Counted from the first letter of the stretch, positions 35,301 through 47,489 are shown. The stretch is DNA of 64,000 nucleotides from Leucosporidium creatinivorum (GCA_001600635.1 BCKL01000026.1:1-64000), one strand, 5' to 3'. Made by a program: numbers and translations. Notes: generated from the sequence alone by a model not told the origin.

Positions 35301-36148
35301 TCGAGCGGCTTCTTAGGGAGAGAGCGGAGACGCGGGGGGGGAGAGAAGCGGAGGGTTCCCTGGAGCTGTGAGCGACTGATGAGAGCGGGCTAGGCTGCTG
35401 TAGGCTTTTGGAGGTTGTTTGGACGAGGCGAAGCCAGAAGCGAAGACGAGGAGAGAGTCGAAGAGAGACAAGGATCAAGCGCGAGCGGAGAGTCGCTTCC
35501 TTCTCAATTCTCGGGAAGTGGACCGACAGCAGTACTGCCCAGCGCAGAGCTTGAGGCAGGCGTAACTTCCATCTCTGCCTGCCTCCCTGGCTCTTGCTCG
35601 CGTTCAAGCCGCAGAGCCCCTTTCCTGCTCGGCGACGATTCTGGGGCCCAAATCCCGTCAAGCCGAGGCGCTGGCGAGGTGAACAGCTCAGCCAGCGCTT
35701 ACCAAGCAAATTTTGCAGCTCTGCGAGCTTCCCCGCCCCCTGTAGGCCGCTCTTCGCTTCAGTTCAAGCGAAAGCTCGGCGATTCGGCGCAGGGGGGAGC
35801 TGCTCTTCCAGTGTCGTTCTGAAGCAGCTTTCAGTTCAGGGTGTGTAGTGCGTTTTGAGTCCTATCTGCTGGCACAAAGAGAGAAAAGATAGCTTCAGGA
35901 TGTCCAAGAGACGCGAGTGCCGAAGCGACGACGGCCGAAATGCGAGCTCGGCTTCGACTTGTAGGCAATTGGGCGAGCTGAGAGCAAGCTGAGTTGCAGA
36001 TCAAGATACTTGAAGTGCTCTCGCAGCTCTTGCGGTGTACTCCAACCCCCTTTCCGCGCTTTAAAACCGGCTCTCACGAGCTCTCGCGTCTCTTGCTCTC
36101 CCGCCCCTCACTCGTCTCCCGCTTCTCAAGTCGACTCGCTCGCACACC
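35301..36148. other. Divergent intergenic region, regulator and SANT gene A
   Basis: 848 bases separate the divergent starts. The right-hand 140 bases (from about 36010) are shared almost exactly with the upstream side of SANT gene A' at 52234-52380. A TTTAAAA patch lies near 36060, about 90 bases before the gene A start. The left part is filler with no supported gene. Confidence 0.5.
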
Positions 36149-36936
36149 ATGGCCGCTTGGACCGATTCAAACATCGCAGACCTCTACTCTGCCATCAAGA
36201 GCAAAGGGCGTCACTGGAGTGAGGTCAGCAAGGAGCTCGCTGAGCTTGATCCCAGCGCCCCCGAGCGTTCGGCTCGCGCTTGCGCCGACAAGGGTGAGTG
36301 GTAAGAGCGTCGCTTGGGCGAGAATCTCACTGACAGCCGCTGCTTTCTCACTCCCATAGAGCGTCACCTCCGTCAGTGGAAGCAGGCTCAGCACAAGTCG
36401 GTGTCGGCGATGAAGAAGCGTGTCGATTTGACGAGACAGAAGGTCCAGGAGAGCACTAAGAAGGGTGAGTCATTGAACAGCTGGGCTGGCTTCTCCCCAC
36501 CCAGCTGACAGCTCCTCTCGTTTGCCCACAGCTGCTGCTCTTCGCGCCGCCTCACCCGAGCTCGGCGACGAGGACTCGGACGTCGACGCAGACATGGCCG
36601 ACGTCGAGCCTCCCGAGCCCGTCGTCAAGAAGGTGTGTAGTAGCTTCATCGATCGCTTTCTGCCCAGCTGACTCATCCTCCTCGTGCAGAAGAAGAGCTT
36701 CAACGCCGAGGCGGCCGAGGCGTGCATCAAGAAGGGACTTTTGAAGGTGCGCATGGCTCGCTGACCGCTCTTCAATCTTATTCGAGCCTCTGTTGACCCT
36801 CTCACACTCCCCACAGGCAAAGACGAGCGGCCACAACAAGCACGACGTCGCGATGAAGAAGCTCGACGTCTTCCACCGCATGCTCGACTCGATGGAGAAG
36901 ATCTACCAGGCGGGCGACGATGACGATATGGTCTAG
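36149..36936 (+). CDS. Small SANT/Myb-like protein A
   Basis: Five exons, the first 36149-36293, give about 175 residues. The N-terminal 50 residues have the spacing of a SANT/Myb helix bundle: MAAWTDSNIADLYSAIKSKG, then HWSEVSKELAELDPSAPERS, with the key Trp residues 20-odd apart. A basic helix follows (RHLRQWKQAQHKSVSAMKKR), then an acidic, disordered stretch (DEDSDVDADMADVEPPEP) and a C-terminal helix ending IYQAGDDDDMV. Probably nuclear and DNA- or chromatin-binding, by domain type only. I cannot name it. It is one of five such genes in this window, and a near-identical copy (A') lies inverted at 51300-52233, introns included. Confidence 0.8.
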
Positions 36937-37108
36937 GACGTGGTGCAGAGGTTTCTGGTGAGCCGCCGCAGTCTCTCTACACCTGAACTCATTCACCCCT
37001 TCACCTACACCCCTACAATTCTTTGCTTCTCCTCAAGAAGGCGAGCTCAATTCGCCTCTTGATCTCTTGCCACTCACTCGTTACGTTTCCACTCGAGCAC
37101 AGGACACG

Positions 37109-37907
37109 ATGGACCCCGTAAATCCTCTTTGGACTCCAGGGCAAGAGCTTTTCCTTGTCGACGGTGTATCTGAGCATCGCCGCTGCTGGGACGAGGTCGC
37201 GCAAAGCGTCAACCGCGCCAACCCGAACGACAAGGAGCGCACGGGCCAGGGATGCATCTGGAAGTGTGAGGCATCCACCTCGGTAAATATTCGTCAAGCT
37301 GAGCTTGTGCCTCCGCAGGGAATCACCTTCGTTCGCCCGCCGCCGTCGCCAAGAAGGCGTCTTTGAGCGAGAGCGGCGGAGGGGACAAGGCTGTGAGCAA
37401 GTCGGGAGGCAAGCGCAAGGGAGACACCTCCGACGCCCCTGCACCCAGGCGTCACGACACGAGGAGGAAGACTGGTGAGCTTCGAACCCTCTCGCTCGGC
37501 GATGTCGCTCGTTTGCCGAGCTTTTGCACCCCTGTAGACAAGCACGTCACCTTCAACGACTCGACGCCTTCTTTGAGCAAGTCCCACGCGGATGGAAGCG
37601 CTGAGGCGCCTGCCGACCACGAGGAAGTTCCCGCTCCGCCCCCTCGCAAGGTGAGCGGTCGTGCTTCTTTCGCCGAGCTCGCCTCGGTGCTGATGGCGTC
37701 TCCCTGTGCAGAAGCCTAAGAAGGTAAAGGTGGGTTTGCCCTGGCTAGAAAGCACTCTAGCGCCCTCCTGAGCTGACTCACCCCACCCGATAGGCCTCGA
37801 CGGTCAGCGCGCCCAACGGCGTCGCTCGCCTTAAGCTCGACGCCATCAAAGGCATCGTCGAGTCGGGACTCACCGCTGTGAAGGAGTTGGATGTTGATGA
37901 TGCTTGA
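37109..37907 (+). CDS. Small SANT/Myb-like protein B
   Basis: Five exons joined in phase give about 185 residues. The N-terminus MDPVNPLWTPGQELFLVDGV, followed by CWDEVAQSVNRANPNDKERT, has the same W-(~20)-W SANT spacing as protein A. Exon 1 must end at a GTGAGG donor, one base into a Trp codon, to join WKWNHLRSPAAVAKKA. The middle is Lys/Ser/Gly-rich and basic. One exon encodes only KPKKVK, a likely nuclear localisation signal, and the C-terminus is a short helix ending KELDVDDA. It lies 172 bases downstream of gene A on the same strand and is a diverged relative, not a recent copy. Confidence 0.75.
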
Positions 37908-38261
37908 ACGACCAATCTCGCGAACGGTCGACATCCGTGCGTCTCTTGGGCTCCCTCCCCGGTTCTCGGTCGACTTCCGGCGTGCGTGCTGGCTGACTCT
38001 ATCCCTACTCTCGCAGACGTTGCGCGCGCGCTGAGGATGATGCTTGCTTGGTAGCCGGTGGATAAGCTCTGGCTTTGTAGCTCGAAAGTGTCCCGATATC
38101 TTCGTCGTCTTTCAGCTTGATTCACGCGAAGCGAAGCAAATCGTCTTCTCCGCCGCGCGCTCTCGCTCGCTGCTCTTCGGAGGCCACGAGAGCGCTCACA
38201 GTCATACATATCGCATCTCCTCTCTTCTAAGCCCTCCTCACCATCGCTACCTCGACTCCAA
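37908..38261. other. Intergenic, convergent 3' ends
   Basis: 354 bases between the stop of SANT gene B and the stop of the nucleoporin gene. I see no supported feature. Confidence 0.4.
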
Positions 38262-41200
38262 TCACCTCGGCCTCCTTCCCGCGATCCTCCTCCTCGGCGC
38301 CGAGCCGTCGCCTTCGGTAGGAGCTGCGCCGAAAGCTATTGATGTGAAGGTGGAGGAGTATACCGAATTAGTGAGGCGAAAGAGGAGGGAGAGGAAAGGA
38401 TATGGGCGAGGGCGAAGGGCGAGGAGTGACGAGTGGAGGGAGCGAGAGAGCAAAGGAGGCAAGGCGAAACGAATCGTCAGCGTCTGCTCTAGTAGAAGCG
38501 AGAGAGGACAGCTCAGCACTCACAGAACAGACCTCCGGGAGCAGCACCAGGTGTAGTGGGCCCCGGTGCAGGCGCGCCGAACGAGAATCCTCCAGTAGCA
38601 GCGGCGGGAGTGGTCGCTCCCTGCGAAGGAGCTGCGCCGAACGAGAAGCCACCTGCAGCGGGAGCAGGCGAGCTAGCGGCTGGAGCAGCGCCGAAGGAGA
38701 AGCCTGCAGCGGTAGGGGCAGCAGGTGTAGGTGCCGAGGAGGCAGCGCCGAAGGAGAAGGGCGAGGCTGCTGCTGGTGCGGGCGAAGGGGCGCCGAATGA
38801 GGGTGCGGCGGAGGTTGAGGGCGCGCCGAATGATGGGGTCGAGCCGAAGGAGGGCATCGAGCCGAAGGATGGGGCTGCCGAGGTTGGGGGGGGCGGCTGT
38901 GCGCTCGAAGGGGCGGCGCCGAAGGAGAATGGCGAGGCCGACTTGGGTGCTTCCTCCATCTTGGGCGCGGATGGAGCAGCTCCGAAGCTGAAGGGAGAGG
39001 CAGCCGCCGGTGCTGGTGCAGAGGCGGGCTTGTCGTCGACCTGAGCGGGCGCGCCGAAGGAGAAGGATGCACTCGGCTTGGGCTGCTCGACCGTGGGCGC
39101 CTCGGCGACCTTGGGCGCTGCACCGAAGGAGAAAGGCGAGGCGGTTTTCGGCGCTTCGGTCGAGGTGGCGGGTGCTGATGTCGGAGGGGCGCTGAACCCA
39201 CCAAAGGAGAGCTTGGGAGCCTCGGCCTTCTTGGGCTCCTCGGTCGATGTCGAGGCGGCGGGAGTGGGAGCTGCGCCGAAGGAGACGCCTCCCGAGGGCT
39301 TGGGAGCTGGTGCTGCTGGTGCTGGTGCGGGAGTTGAAATCGACGAAGAAGGGGCAGCGCCGAACGAGAAGGATGGCTTCGACTCGACAGCTTTGGGCTC
39401 GGGCTTCTTCTCCTCGGCCTTGGGTGGCGCGCCAAGACCGCCGAAAAAGTTGGGTACGGAGGAAGGGGCGGTAGTGGCACCTGGGGCGACAGCGGGCTTG
39501 GGCGCGGGAGCGGGAGTTGGGGCCGAAAAGAGGGAAGGGGGTGCGACGGTGTTGGTGAGAGGCGCTGGGACGGGTTGCTGCACATCGTTTGGAGCGACGA
39601 GGTCAGCCATGGCTCGGACAGACCGAGAGACGTCAGCGAGTCGACGCACCTTCTCAAAATCGGCAAACTTGAGCTTGCCCTGCTCCCTCTCCTTGCTCGC
39701 CTCGACCTTCATAGCCTCCTCCTCGGCCGCAGCATCCCTCTCCTCCTCCCCACCAAGCGCCACACTAGCCTTCCTCCTCCTCTCCCTCTCCCTCCTCGCC
39801 TCACGCTCATCCTCGACCAATCGCCGAGCTACGTTCTTGCCGCCTGCGGACCACGACTTGGCGGCTGAGGTGGGTGTGGAAGAAGATGGGAAACGAAGGC
39901 GACCGTTTGCGAGCGAGGAAGATGAGGGAGATTGGGTCAAGCCCGAGGGGGTCGAGGGGGAGGAAGGGCGGCATGTGGAGGACTGGCGGAGGGAGGAAGC
40001 GAGGCGAGTGTGGGTGCGAAGAGGAGTGCCGGTGCCGAGGGTGTAGTAGAGCGATTTGGGCTTGGCGCTGGAAGTGGCGGGCTGTGAAGTTGAGCGAGCG
40101 AGTCAGCGTCGAGCTCATTCCCTGCGCCGAGAGGAGGGGACAACTCACCACTTCACTAACCTCGACGTCCATCTGCTCTCCCTTCTCGCTCTCTGCCTCC
40201 TTCTTCGCGGCAGCAGCGGCTTCTTGCTCGGCGCTGACCTGCCACGCCAGCTTCCTTTGCTTGAGCAACTGGTCGTACTCGGCTTCGGTGAGCCAGCGTT
40301 CGACGATGACCTGGCAAAGGGGGCGAAACGAGTGAGTCAAGCGTCGAAAGAGGAGGAAGGGGCGAGGAGGCTAGCCCATCGAGACCGACGACTCACCTCG
40401 TGCATGAGCTTCGCATCAGGGTGAACCGAATCGGCAGGCATCTGTAGTCGAAGTCAAGCGATCAGCACTCTCTGCCTTCTTCAGCGACCTCAAAACGCAC
40501 CTTATACCTCCTCCTCATCTCCCTGACCTCCGCCAACCTCCTCACCACGCCCTCCCCATCCATCCTACACCGATCGCCCTCCAAATTCGTCCACTCCTCA
40601 CCCGCACTTCTCTGCGCCAAGCTGCTCATCTTCCTCGGCGCAGCTTGCTCCTTGAACCTCGACCCCGAGCGAGCAGACGAGGCGCCAGACTTCTTGGTCG
40701 AGGAGGCGGAGATGCGCTTCCGGGGTGTGGCGGAAGAGGGGACTTGTGGCTGCTGGCGACGAGGAGGAGGGAGGGAGGAAGGGTCATCGTCGCCCATAAC
40801 GCTCTCGTCCTCCGAGCCGATCCGCTCGGCGATGGAAGTCGAGCGAGCGCGCTTGGAATCATGTCTCTTGCTCTTGCTGCGCGAGTCGGCCTGTTCCTCC
40901 TGATCGTCATCGTCATCCTCCTCCGCCGAGTCGACCTCCGAATCCGCATTCCTCGCCGCCCTGCCTCCATCGCCCTCCTCCTCATCAAACTCGGACCCCT
41001 CCTCCTCATCACTCGAGCTCACGTCCTCAATCACCCTCTTCCCACCCTTCCTCTCGCTCCTCCTCCTCTTCTCCTGTCCCTCCTGGTGATCCTCTTCCGA
41101 AGCAGTAGGCGACGACCTGACATGCTTCCGACTCCACGCCGAGCTAGGGTGCTCCGAGGAGGGCCGCTCATCCTCGTCCATGCCATCCTGCTCCTCCCAC

Positions 41201-42810
41201 TCCACATCAGACTCGCCCTTCCTTCGCTTACTCTCTCCCTCCCCACCCTTCTTCATCCGCCGCTTCGTCCCCCGAGTGGCTTCCCTCTCCGCCAGCTGAT
41301 CCAACTCCATCCCGTCCTCGCTCTCATCATCATCCATCCTACTCCTCTTGCCGCTCCTCCCATCCTCGGTAGCTCCCCTTTTGAGGTTCGCCCTCGGCGC
41401 CATAGCAGCGAGGTTCGAGCTCGAGGCGAAGCGGCGTTTCGGCGGTGCGGGAGAGTACGAGGGAGGAGTGGGGGCATTGTAGGAGTGTTGTTGGGGGTTG
41501 TGGAGGTAGGAGGTGGGGTTGGCGAAGGAGGGGTGCGGTTGAGATTGAGGGAAGGGCGAGGCCGAGGTGGAGCGGGGAAGGTTAGGCAGGGCTGTTGCGG
41601 TGTAGTCGATCGAGTCGCAGAGATGCGAGAGAGACAGAGAAACGAGATCAGCGATCGAAACAAGCCCCGAGCGAGCGATTCAAAACTCACCATCGTCTCC
41701 CATCTGACTCCCACCCATCATCGTCCTCCTACTAGCACTCCTCGGCATTCCTGCCTCACTCATCGCCGGTCGAGGCCCCCAAGCGCCCGACCCTCTCCTC
41801 GAGAGCTGAGGAGTAGAAGCGTTCGAGTTGAAAGAGTTGGAACGGGGAAGGGAGACGGGGCGGCGAGGGCCCTTGGGGTTGGTTTGTGCGGCTGAAGTGG
41901 TGGTGGGAGGGCGGGAGCGGCGTTTGCTTTTGTATTGCGGGAGCAGGGGGTCAGCGATCGAATGTGCAGGAAGGGACATTGTCCTGGGCGAGGGAGGCCA
42001 AAAGACGCTCTACCCAGGGTCGGCGGCTATGCCACAACACCGGTAGCACGGCCGACGCATCTGAGAGCTTCCGAGACCTCATCCCGCCGACGAGCATCTC
42101 GAGAGAAACAGGTAGCTCTGGGCGAGAGTGAGCGTCGACCGAAAGCGAGATCGGATTATCTCCTCGGCGCCATCTGCTTGAAAGGCAGACGGCGTACGAG
42201 AGCCAAATTTTGCAACCCAGCTGCTTCCTCTGCCACGCCCCGACCAGCATCGTGCAGAGGCAGAAGAGGAGCGAGAAGACGAAGCATCCCGCCCCAACTT
42301 CAAACTCCTTTCCAGCGTGTGCTGACCGCCGAAGAGCTACAGAGAGCAGAAGGAGATCTCACAGGGCTACACAGCTAACTCTAGCCTGCCCTCGGCCGCT
42401 GTACAGCAGCTGGACGAGAGCGCGAGGTGCTCGTCTACCTGGTCATCGCTCCTCCCCATAGCTCTGGAGAGCTACAGAGCGCCAGCGGCGGCTAAGAGCT
42501 CTTCACGCGTACCAGCTCTGCACCCTCTCACCAGCCTAAACAGCCCAGCACGCTCCCATCCCGCCCATCCGCAAGCGCATCTTTCCTGCCTCCCATGCCA
42601 GCTTCCCGCCCTTCCCGCTGTAGCAGAGCATAATACAGGTACTCACAGCTGCCCCGGACTCTTCTTGCCCCCAAGCTTGTAGTACACCCATCCCGCAACG
42701 ACGAGCAAGAGCCAGTACTTGAGCGGGATCGTCTGGAGGATCCTGAGCGCGAGGGGCTGGGAGGTAGAGGGCGGCGGAAGATGGGAGGGGATTTGCTGGA
42801 TAAGGGTCAT
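38262..42810 (-). CDS. Membrane-anchored FG nucleoporin (POM121-like architecture)
   Basis: Exon 1 (42647-42810) encodes MTLIQQIPSHLPPPSTSQ, then a single hydrophobic helix, YWLLLVVAGWVYY, followed by KLGGKKSPGQL. It joins in phase to exon 2 at 41926 (KRRSRPPTTTSAAQ). The body carries basic and acidic clusters (KRRRxxx, DESEDGMEL, DDDDDQEEQ), several likely nuclear localisation signals, and a conserved-looking segment, PADSVHPDAKLMHEVIVERW. From about 39550 to 38520 it has some fifteen FSFGAAP or SFGAPS repeats. A last exon adds FGAAPTEGDGSAPRRR and a basic end. An N-terminal membrane helix, a basic middle and a C-terminal FxFG domain are the layout of vertebrate POM121, which anchors FG repeats at the nuclear pore membrane. 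A second possible start, MSLPAHSIADPL at 41979, would drop the membrane helix. Confidence 0.72.
41927..42646 (-). other. Oversized intron 1 of the nucleoporin gene
   Basis: Donor GTGAGTACC. The branch motif GCTGAC lies about 25 bases before an unusual acceptor, ACAAAAG. The intron is 720 nt with no gene inside. Part of it, from about 42410, is copied in the 47.07 kb repeat. Confidence 0.55.
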
Positions 42811-43460
42811 CCTGTAGGCTTGTACGAGCGCTCTGTCGGAAGAGCTGTGGGTCGGTATGAACGCAGGGACGAGGTAATGGACGGAGTGAGAGAGGTGAGC
42901 GAGTTGGCGAGGTGGGTTGGCTCTTGCCACATTTCTGGTTGGGTACAGATCTACTTGTTGAAGAGCTGAAGAGGTACAGAGCTCTCTGCTAGCTCGCTCG
43001 CGCTGCTACCTGCTGCTCTGTAGAGCGGTGGGCTGCAGCGTGTATACGAAGAAGCGGTAGAGCTCTCGCTGCCTCGGTACAGCTCAGTCATAGAGCTAGG
43101 CTGCTCGGTCGTCAACTTCTACAGCTGCTCTGCTCTGGTACAGCAGGGCGGGGTGCCGCATTGCCTCGCCGACTCGCATGGCTCAGCTCAGTTCGGCTCT
43201 CCCTCTCATCGCGCTGTAGCAGATCATCATCACTTCTCTGCTGTACGGCCGTCGAGCTACAGAGTTTGGTAGTTGTGCTGCTCGAGGGTGTTGAATCCGC
43301 TACAGCTCAAATTCCGCCGCCTCTGGTCGACTTGGGCTCGGCGACCCTGCCTAACCTCGGCGCTGGCCTCTCCCTTGGCACTCACTTCTCTCCACCTCTG
43401 CTCTGTCTACTCATGTTGCGCAAGCATTTCTATCGCACCACCGTATCAGAACTACTGCTC
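42410..43460 (+). repeat. Diverged direct repeat, left copy (nucleoporin exon 1 and upstream region)
   Basis: This stretch matches 47065-48130 in the same orientation, offset by about 4.65 kb. Clear blocks include CATCGCTCCTCC (42456 and 47114), ACAGCTGCCCC, GAGCTGAAG followed by AGCTCTCTGCTAGCT, and CTCTCATCGCGCTG. Similarity is about 70-80% by eye with indels. The unit spans the end of nucleoporin intron 1, exon 1 and the upstream region. Confidence 0.7.
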
Positions 43461-46400
43461 TCCGTCCCCCTCTCCGCTCTAGATTCCTCGCCTCCCCTCT
43501 TCCTCCCCCGAGTCGCCACCCTGCTGCTCCGCCGCCACTTGAATTAACTGCGGCCTACATCTACTCCTCGCTCTGCTCTTCACATCTATGCTACTCACCT
43601 CTGAGCTCTTGAGACCCCTGCTCGACAACAGCACCTCGAGAAAATGTGAGTGGAGAAGCGTCGGCCGAGCTAGCGAAGGAGAAGATCTCGTCACTGCCTA
43701 CTCTCAGAGCAGACCAGGGAACGAGAAACGTGATCTCTAGCCTGGCTATGGACCAACCTCCTCTGCCTGTCTTGACACGAACGAGCCTAACAAGCCCAGC
43801 TCGAACGCAGCGAGCGCCGGGAAAAGGGATCGGATCGGAAGAGCCGAAGGTCCTCGCCCAGACTCGGTGATTCCTGTCTTTGCGACAGGCTGCACCCAAC
43901 CAAGCGAGAGCGTCGGCACACCTCTGATCACCTCCTCAACGTAGCCATTGCTCGACTAAAGGCATCGCGAGCAGCTGATGCAAGCGATGTCGACCTCGGC
44001 AGAACTCGCTCAGCAGAGCAGACAGCGCACGGGAGACCTGTCCTGCATTCCAGCTGCTCCCCCTGCCGCGCTCCCACCAACCTCACGCAGAGCCACGAGC
44101 ACACCGAGAGGCGAGCCATCCCGTTCCAGCCGCACGCTGCTCCCCAGCGCGTTGCAGCACGCTAGAGAGTCAGCAAAGATGAATAAGAGTGACTCAAGCG
44201 CCTATGCAGTCCTCGTTGAGGTGGCCTAGCCGCCAGATAAACGCTCGGCGAGCGCGAGAAGCCAGGAAACGGAAGGCGAGGGCGAGGACCCGAGCGAGCA
44301 AGACTCAGAGGCTCTACTCGACGAGAGCAGAGCTACTGAGCCATCACGGGGCTCCTGCGCCCCTCAACCGCTCCACCGCACTGTCAGCCGCCGCCGAGAA
44401 GGCAGGCTAGACCGAAGAGTGTTGGGCTAAAGCGCCCAAGTCCATCTCACCACCGCCCTGCTCCAGGGGCAGAACAGCACATGAGAATGCAGACAAGGCT
44501 ACATCCCAGATGTCACCGGCTCTGCTGCGCCTCAACCATGAGCGCATGCCGAGAAATGAAGCGAAGTGACCACACGCCGCGCGACGAACGCCATTTCCCT
44601 CCAGCTACCGCGCTCAAAGATTCAAGCGAAGGCGAGGCAAAAGTTATCCACTAGACCGCGCTCCGCTCACAGCTGCTCCGCTCGGTCCAAGGCGCCGATA
44701 GCACACGGCCGGGCGAGGGAGGGACACGGGAGAGAGAGGACGACAAGCTACAGATTCAGGCTTGACAGCTCCGATCCACTGGGACCAGCGCCATCGAGTC
44801 GAGCACAGCTGCCATCCTCTCAAACGCCGCCGCCATGCCCGCTCTCGGGCTCGTCCTCACACTCGGTCGATGCTGAGCCGCGAGGATCAGCTGGGGTCTC
44901 GACGCTGTTCCGCTCTACCGAGCAGGACAGCCCCCAGGACAGGTGATCATGCAGCTCAGTCAAGCGAGCTCCCGAGGTGCTACCGCCTGTGCAGCGCCGG
45001 AGAACAAGCCAGCGAGGGAGAGATCTGGAAGAGGAAGGCTCGGTGCCATTGAAAGACTTGCCAGATCTGATCGCCATGATCAGAGCTACCAAACCGACGT
45101 GAGGCCTCCTACCCCTTGCGTCTGCACCCGACTCGCCTCTTCAGAGCGAGCGAAAGAGTGATCGCCATCGTTGCAAGCGCAACCACAGGAGGAATCATGC
45201 GAGCTGACCCACTCTCCAAGACCAAGTTGACAGCAGAGTCCTCTACCGTATGGCTCAGCGACTCACAGTGCCAGCTCGACAAGAGCAGCGAGACGATGGA
45301 GAGAAGACGATAGTTCACAGAGCGAACTTGCAACGGGGATCTCGCGGCTGTCCTGCTACTGACGCAGAACAGCGTGCAAGAATCTCGTGCTTTGCTGCCA
45401 CTCAGGGACCGGGCTCCGCAGCTCGCTCGCTGCTCGCTCGAGCGGTGTTCAGTCGAGAGATGGCGAGCCGCAGAGACTTGAATGGACCAAGATCAGCAGC
45501 GGTCAGCCTCACTCAGCGAGAGTTGTATGTACTACCGCAAGTTTGACCTTCAGCTCCCCCCGTTTCCTCCCCTCGCGCATCGCAAGCCAGCGAACGAGCG
45601 AGCGGCGAGCCCCACCCAGTCTGATTTGGCAAGTCGCCAGAAGCGCAGAACTTCTCGACGCCTTGCTCCCTTGAACACGGCAACTAGAAGAAAGTCACCA
45701 TCTGCGAGCTTAGCCCTACTCTCCCGCCTCCCATTGGCACCTGACGCTAGAGTTCAAGAAGGGAGGGATCTCCCACTGCACTTTTGATCCTCATACATCT
45801 TGCCAACGCGCTTTTTGCTAAATAAGGCATACAGCAAAAAGAACCAGGATCTGAAGCTCAGCCATCTCACTCCTCGGCCTCCTCGAGACCCGGCGAGAAG
45901 CGCGAAGCGGTGGGGCATCAACTAAGCACCGGTCATCCGCGCAAATCTTGTTGCCGCTTACTCTGTATAAGAGCGAGCAGCTGTCAAGATGAGCAAAGCT
46001 GTAGCCCAGTCACATCCCTTCCTTGCGCTCCCAAGCTCGGCGGAGGGTCAGCCGAGCAGCGAGCGGTTACTTCCTCGCGGGACATCACCTGCCCTCGCTG
46101 CACTACAGCACAGCAGAGAGCAAGAAAAAGTCGCGAAGAGCGTCCGCCTGCCTTGCGGCACTTCCCAACTGAGCGGATCACCGCCGAGCCCGACGAACGA
46201 GATGCGAGATGTGCCCGCCTCGCAACGACTCTGCTTCCCGGCAAGGGAAATCCTGACACGAAAGCAGAGAGTACGGCGAGACATCACCCTCCACTTCGTC
46301 CACCTGCTCCTGAAACAGCCAACACAACCGCTGAGCGCGACGTGCCCTGCAAATTGTAGTAGACGGCTTCATCACAGCTCCCCGTGGCGCAGTACAGCAC

Positions 46401-47064
46401 CGCAGGGAGCAGTCGGAAAGCCAGTCTGAAGGCGCCATGGCGTAAAGGCGTCGTCCGAGCCTGTCAGCCGCACAGCGAAGCACAGGCCGAGGCGAAAGCC
46501 GAGCTAAGGAGTTCCAACTCGAGCATCACCGCTTCCCATCGCGGTGTTACCGCGGCAGAGAGCATGTGGGATCTTGAGTGGCCCTACCTCAATATCAACC
46601 TTTGAAAAGGGCCGCCAGCTGTTCAAGACGAACGCAGGAGGGCGGGATGACAATGGTTCGAGCCGCTCGACGCCTCGCCGCAGCGTGCTGCAAAGCAAAC
46701 TACAGAGCAGACGAAGGCAAGGGACGATGTCACTCTACTCGATTAGCCCTCAGACTTGCTCCCTAGCTGCGCCGGATGCGAAAGGAGAGCGCGAGAACGG
46801 ACACCCCACCTCAAGAGTTCCATCAGTCCCTCTCGGCAGGCTTGTAGCCCACCAGGAAGCAAGCGACGACTCGAGAAGGGGCTTCCATTTCGCTCTACAG
46901 CACTTACTGCCATACAGCCGAGCAGCACCTCCAAACCAGGCAAGATATCCCGGACCCGTTCACGCATTGCTCCTCCCCGGCGAGCTGTAGCCCACCAGGG
47001 AGCAAGCAAGAGTCGGAGGACAATGCCACCCTCTGTTCTGTGTGTCCCAGCGCCCTACCGCTGC
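43461..47064. other. Gene-poor filler, about 3.6 kb
   Basis: I find no frame on either strand that joins across splice sites, no tRNA-like cloverleaf and no transposase or polymerase motif. The texture is the same GAGC/CTCG/AGCAG-rich sequence seen inside the giant introns. Short internal echoes occur, for example GTAGCCCACCAGG at 46848 and 46987. It lies between the two direct repeats. Confidence 0.55.
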
Positions 47065-47188
47065 GTTAAGGCAGCTGCATCTGAAGCGAGATGGCACCCC
47101 TACGAGCTTGCTCATCGCTCCTCCTCACAGCTCTACCGAGCTACAGAGAGGCAGCGAGGCCGCGAAGCAGCGTCACCTATTTCAGTTC

Positions 47189-47232
47189 TGTACCCTCCTA
47201 CTCTCCCAACTGTACCCTCCTACTCTCCCAAC
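47189..47232 (+). repeat. Tandem 22-base repeat, two copies
   Basis: The unit begins TGTACCCTCCTACTC and is repeated exactly once, head to tail, inside the right copy of the 1 kb repeat. The left copy has one related, imperfect unit, so the doubling came later. Confidence 0.85.
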
Positions 47233-47338
47233 CCATCCAGCAGCCACTGCCAGCTGATCTCAGAGCGCATCCTCCTTTCTCGCTCCTGCCCTCCCGTCAG
47301 CCCTGCCCAGCTACAGCAAGATGAGAGAGAACACGTAC

Positions 47339-47489
47339 AGCTGCCCCAGAACTCTCCCTCCTGCCCTTCCACCACCCCAAGCTGGCAGCGAGCCAGATCT
47401 TGAGCGAGTTGAGCCATTCGAAGCCAGAGCGGCTGTTGAGTTGTCGGAGGAGGGGGAAGGTGAGAGGAGATTTGTTGGTTGAGAGCGAT
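47339..47489 (-). pseudogene. Decayed copy of nucleoporin exon 1
   Basis: This segment aligns with the coding part of nucleoporin exon 1 (42647-42810). The position of the start ATG reads ATC and the hydrophobic-helix codons have drifted, but flanking blocks (CAGCTGCCCC on the plus strand) still match. It has no nucleoporin body behind it and so cannot make the protein. Confidence 0.6.

Noticed and set aside
38402-40046. Plus-strand frames of 132-322 codons across the nucleoporin repeats
   Set aside because: They are shadows of the FG-repeat codons on the other strand.
43461-47064. Possible transposon or virus-like element in the gene-poor block
   Set aside because: No terminal repeats, and no transposase, polymerase, capsid or integrase motif on either strand.
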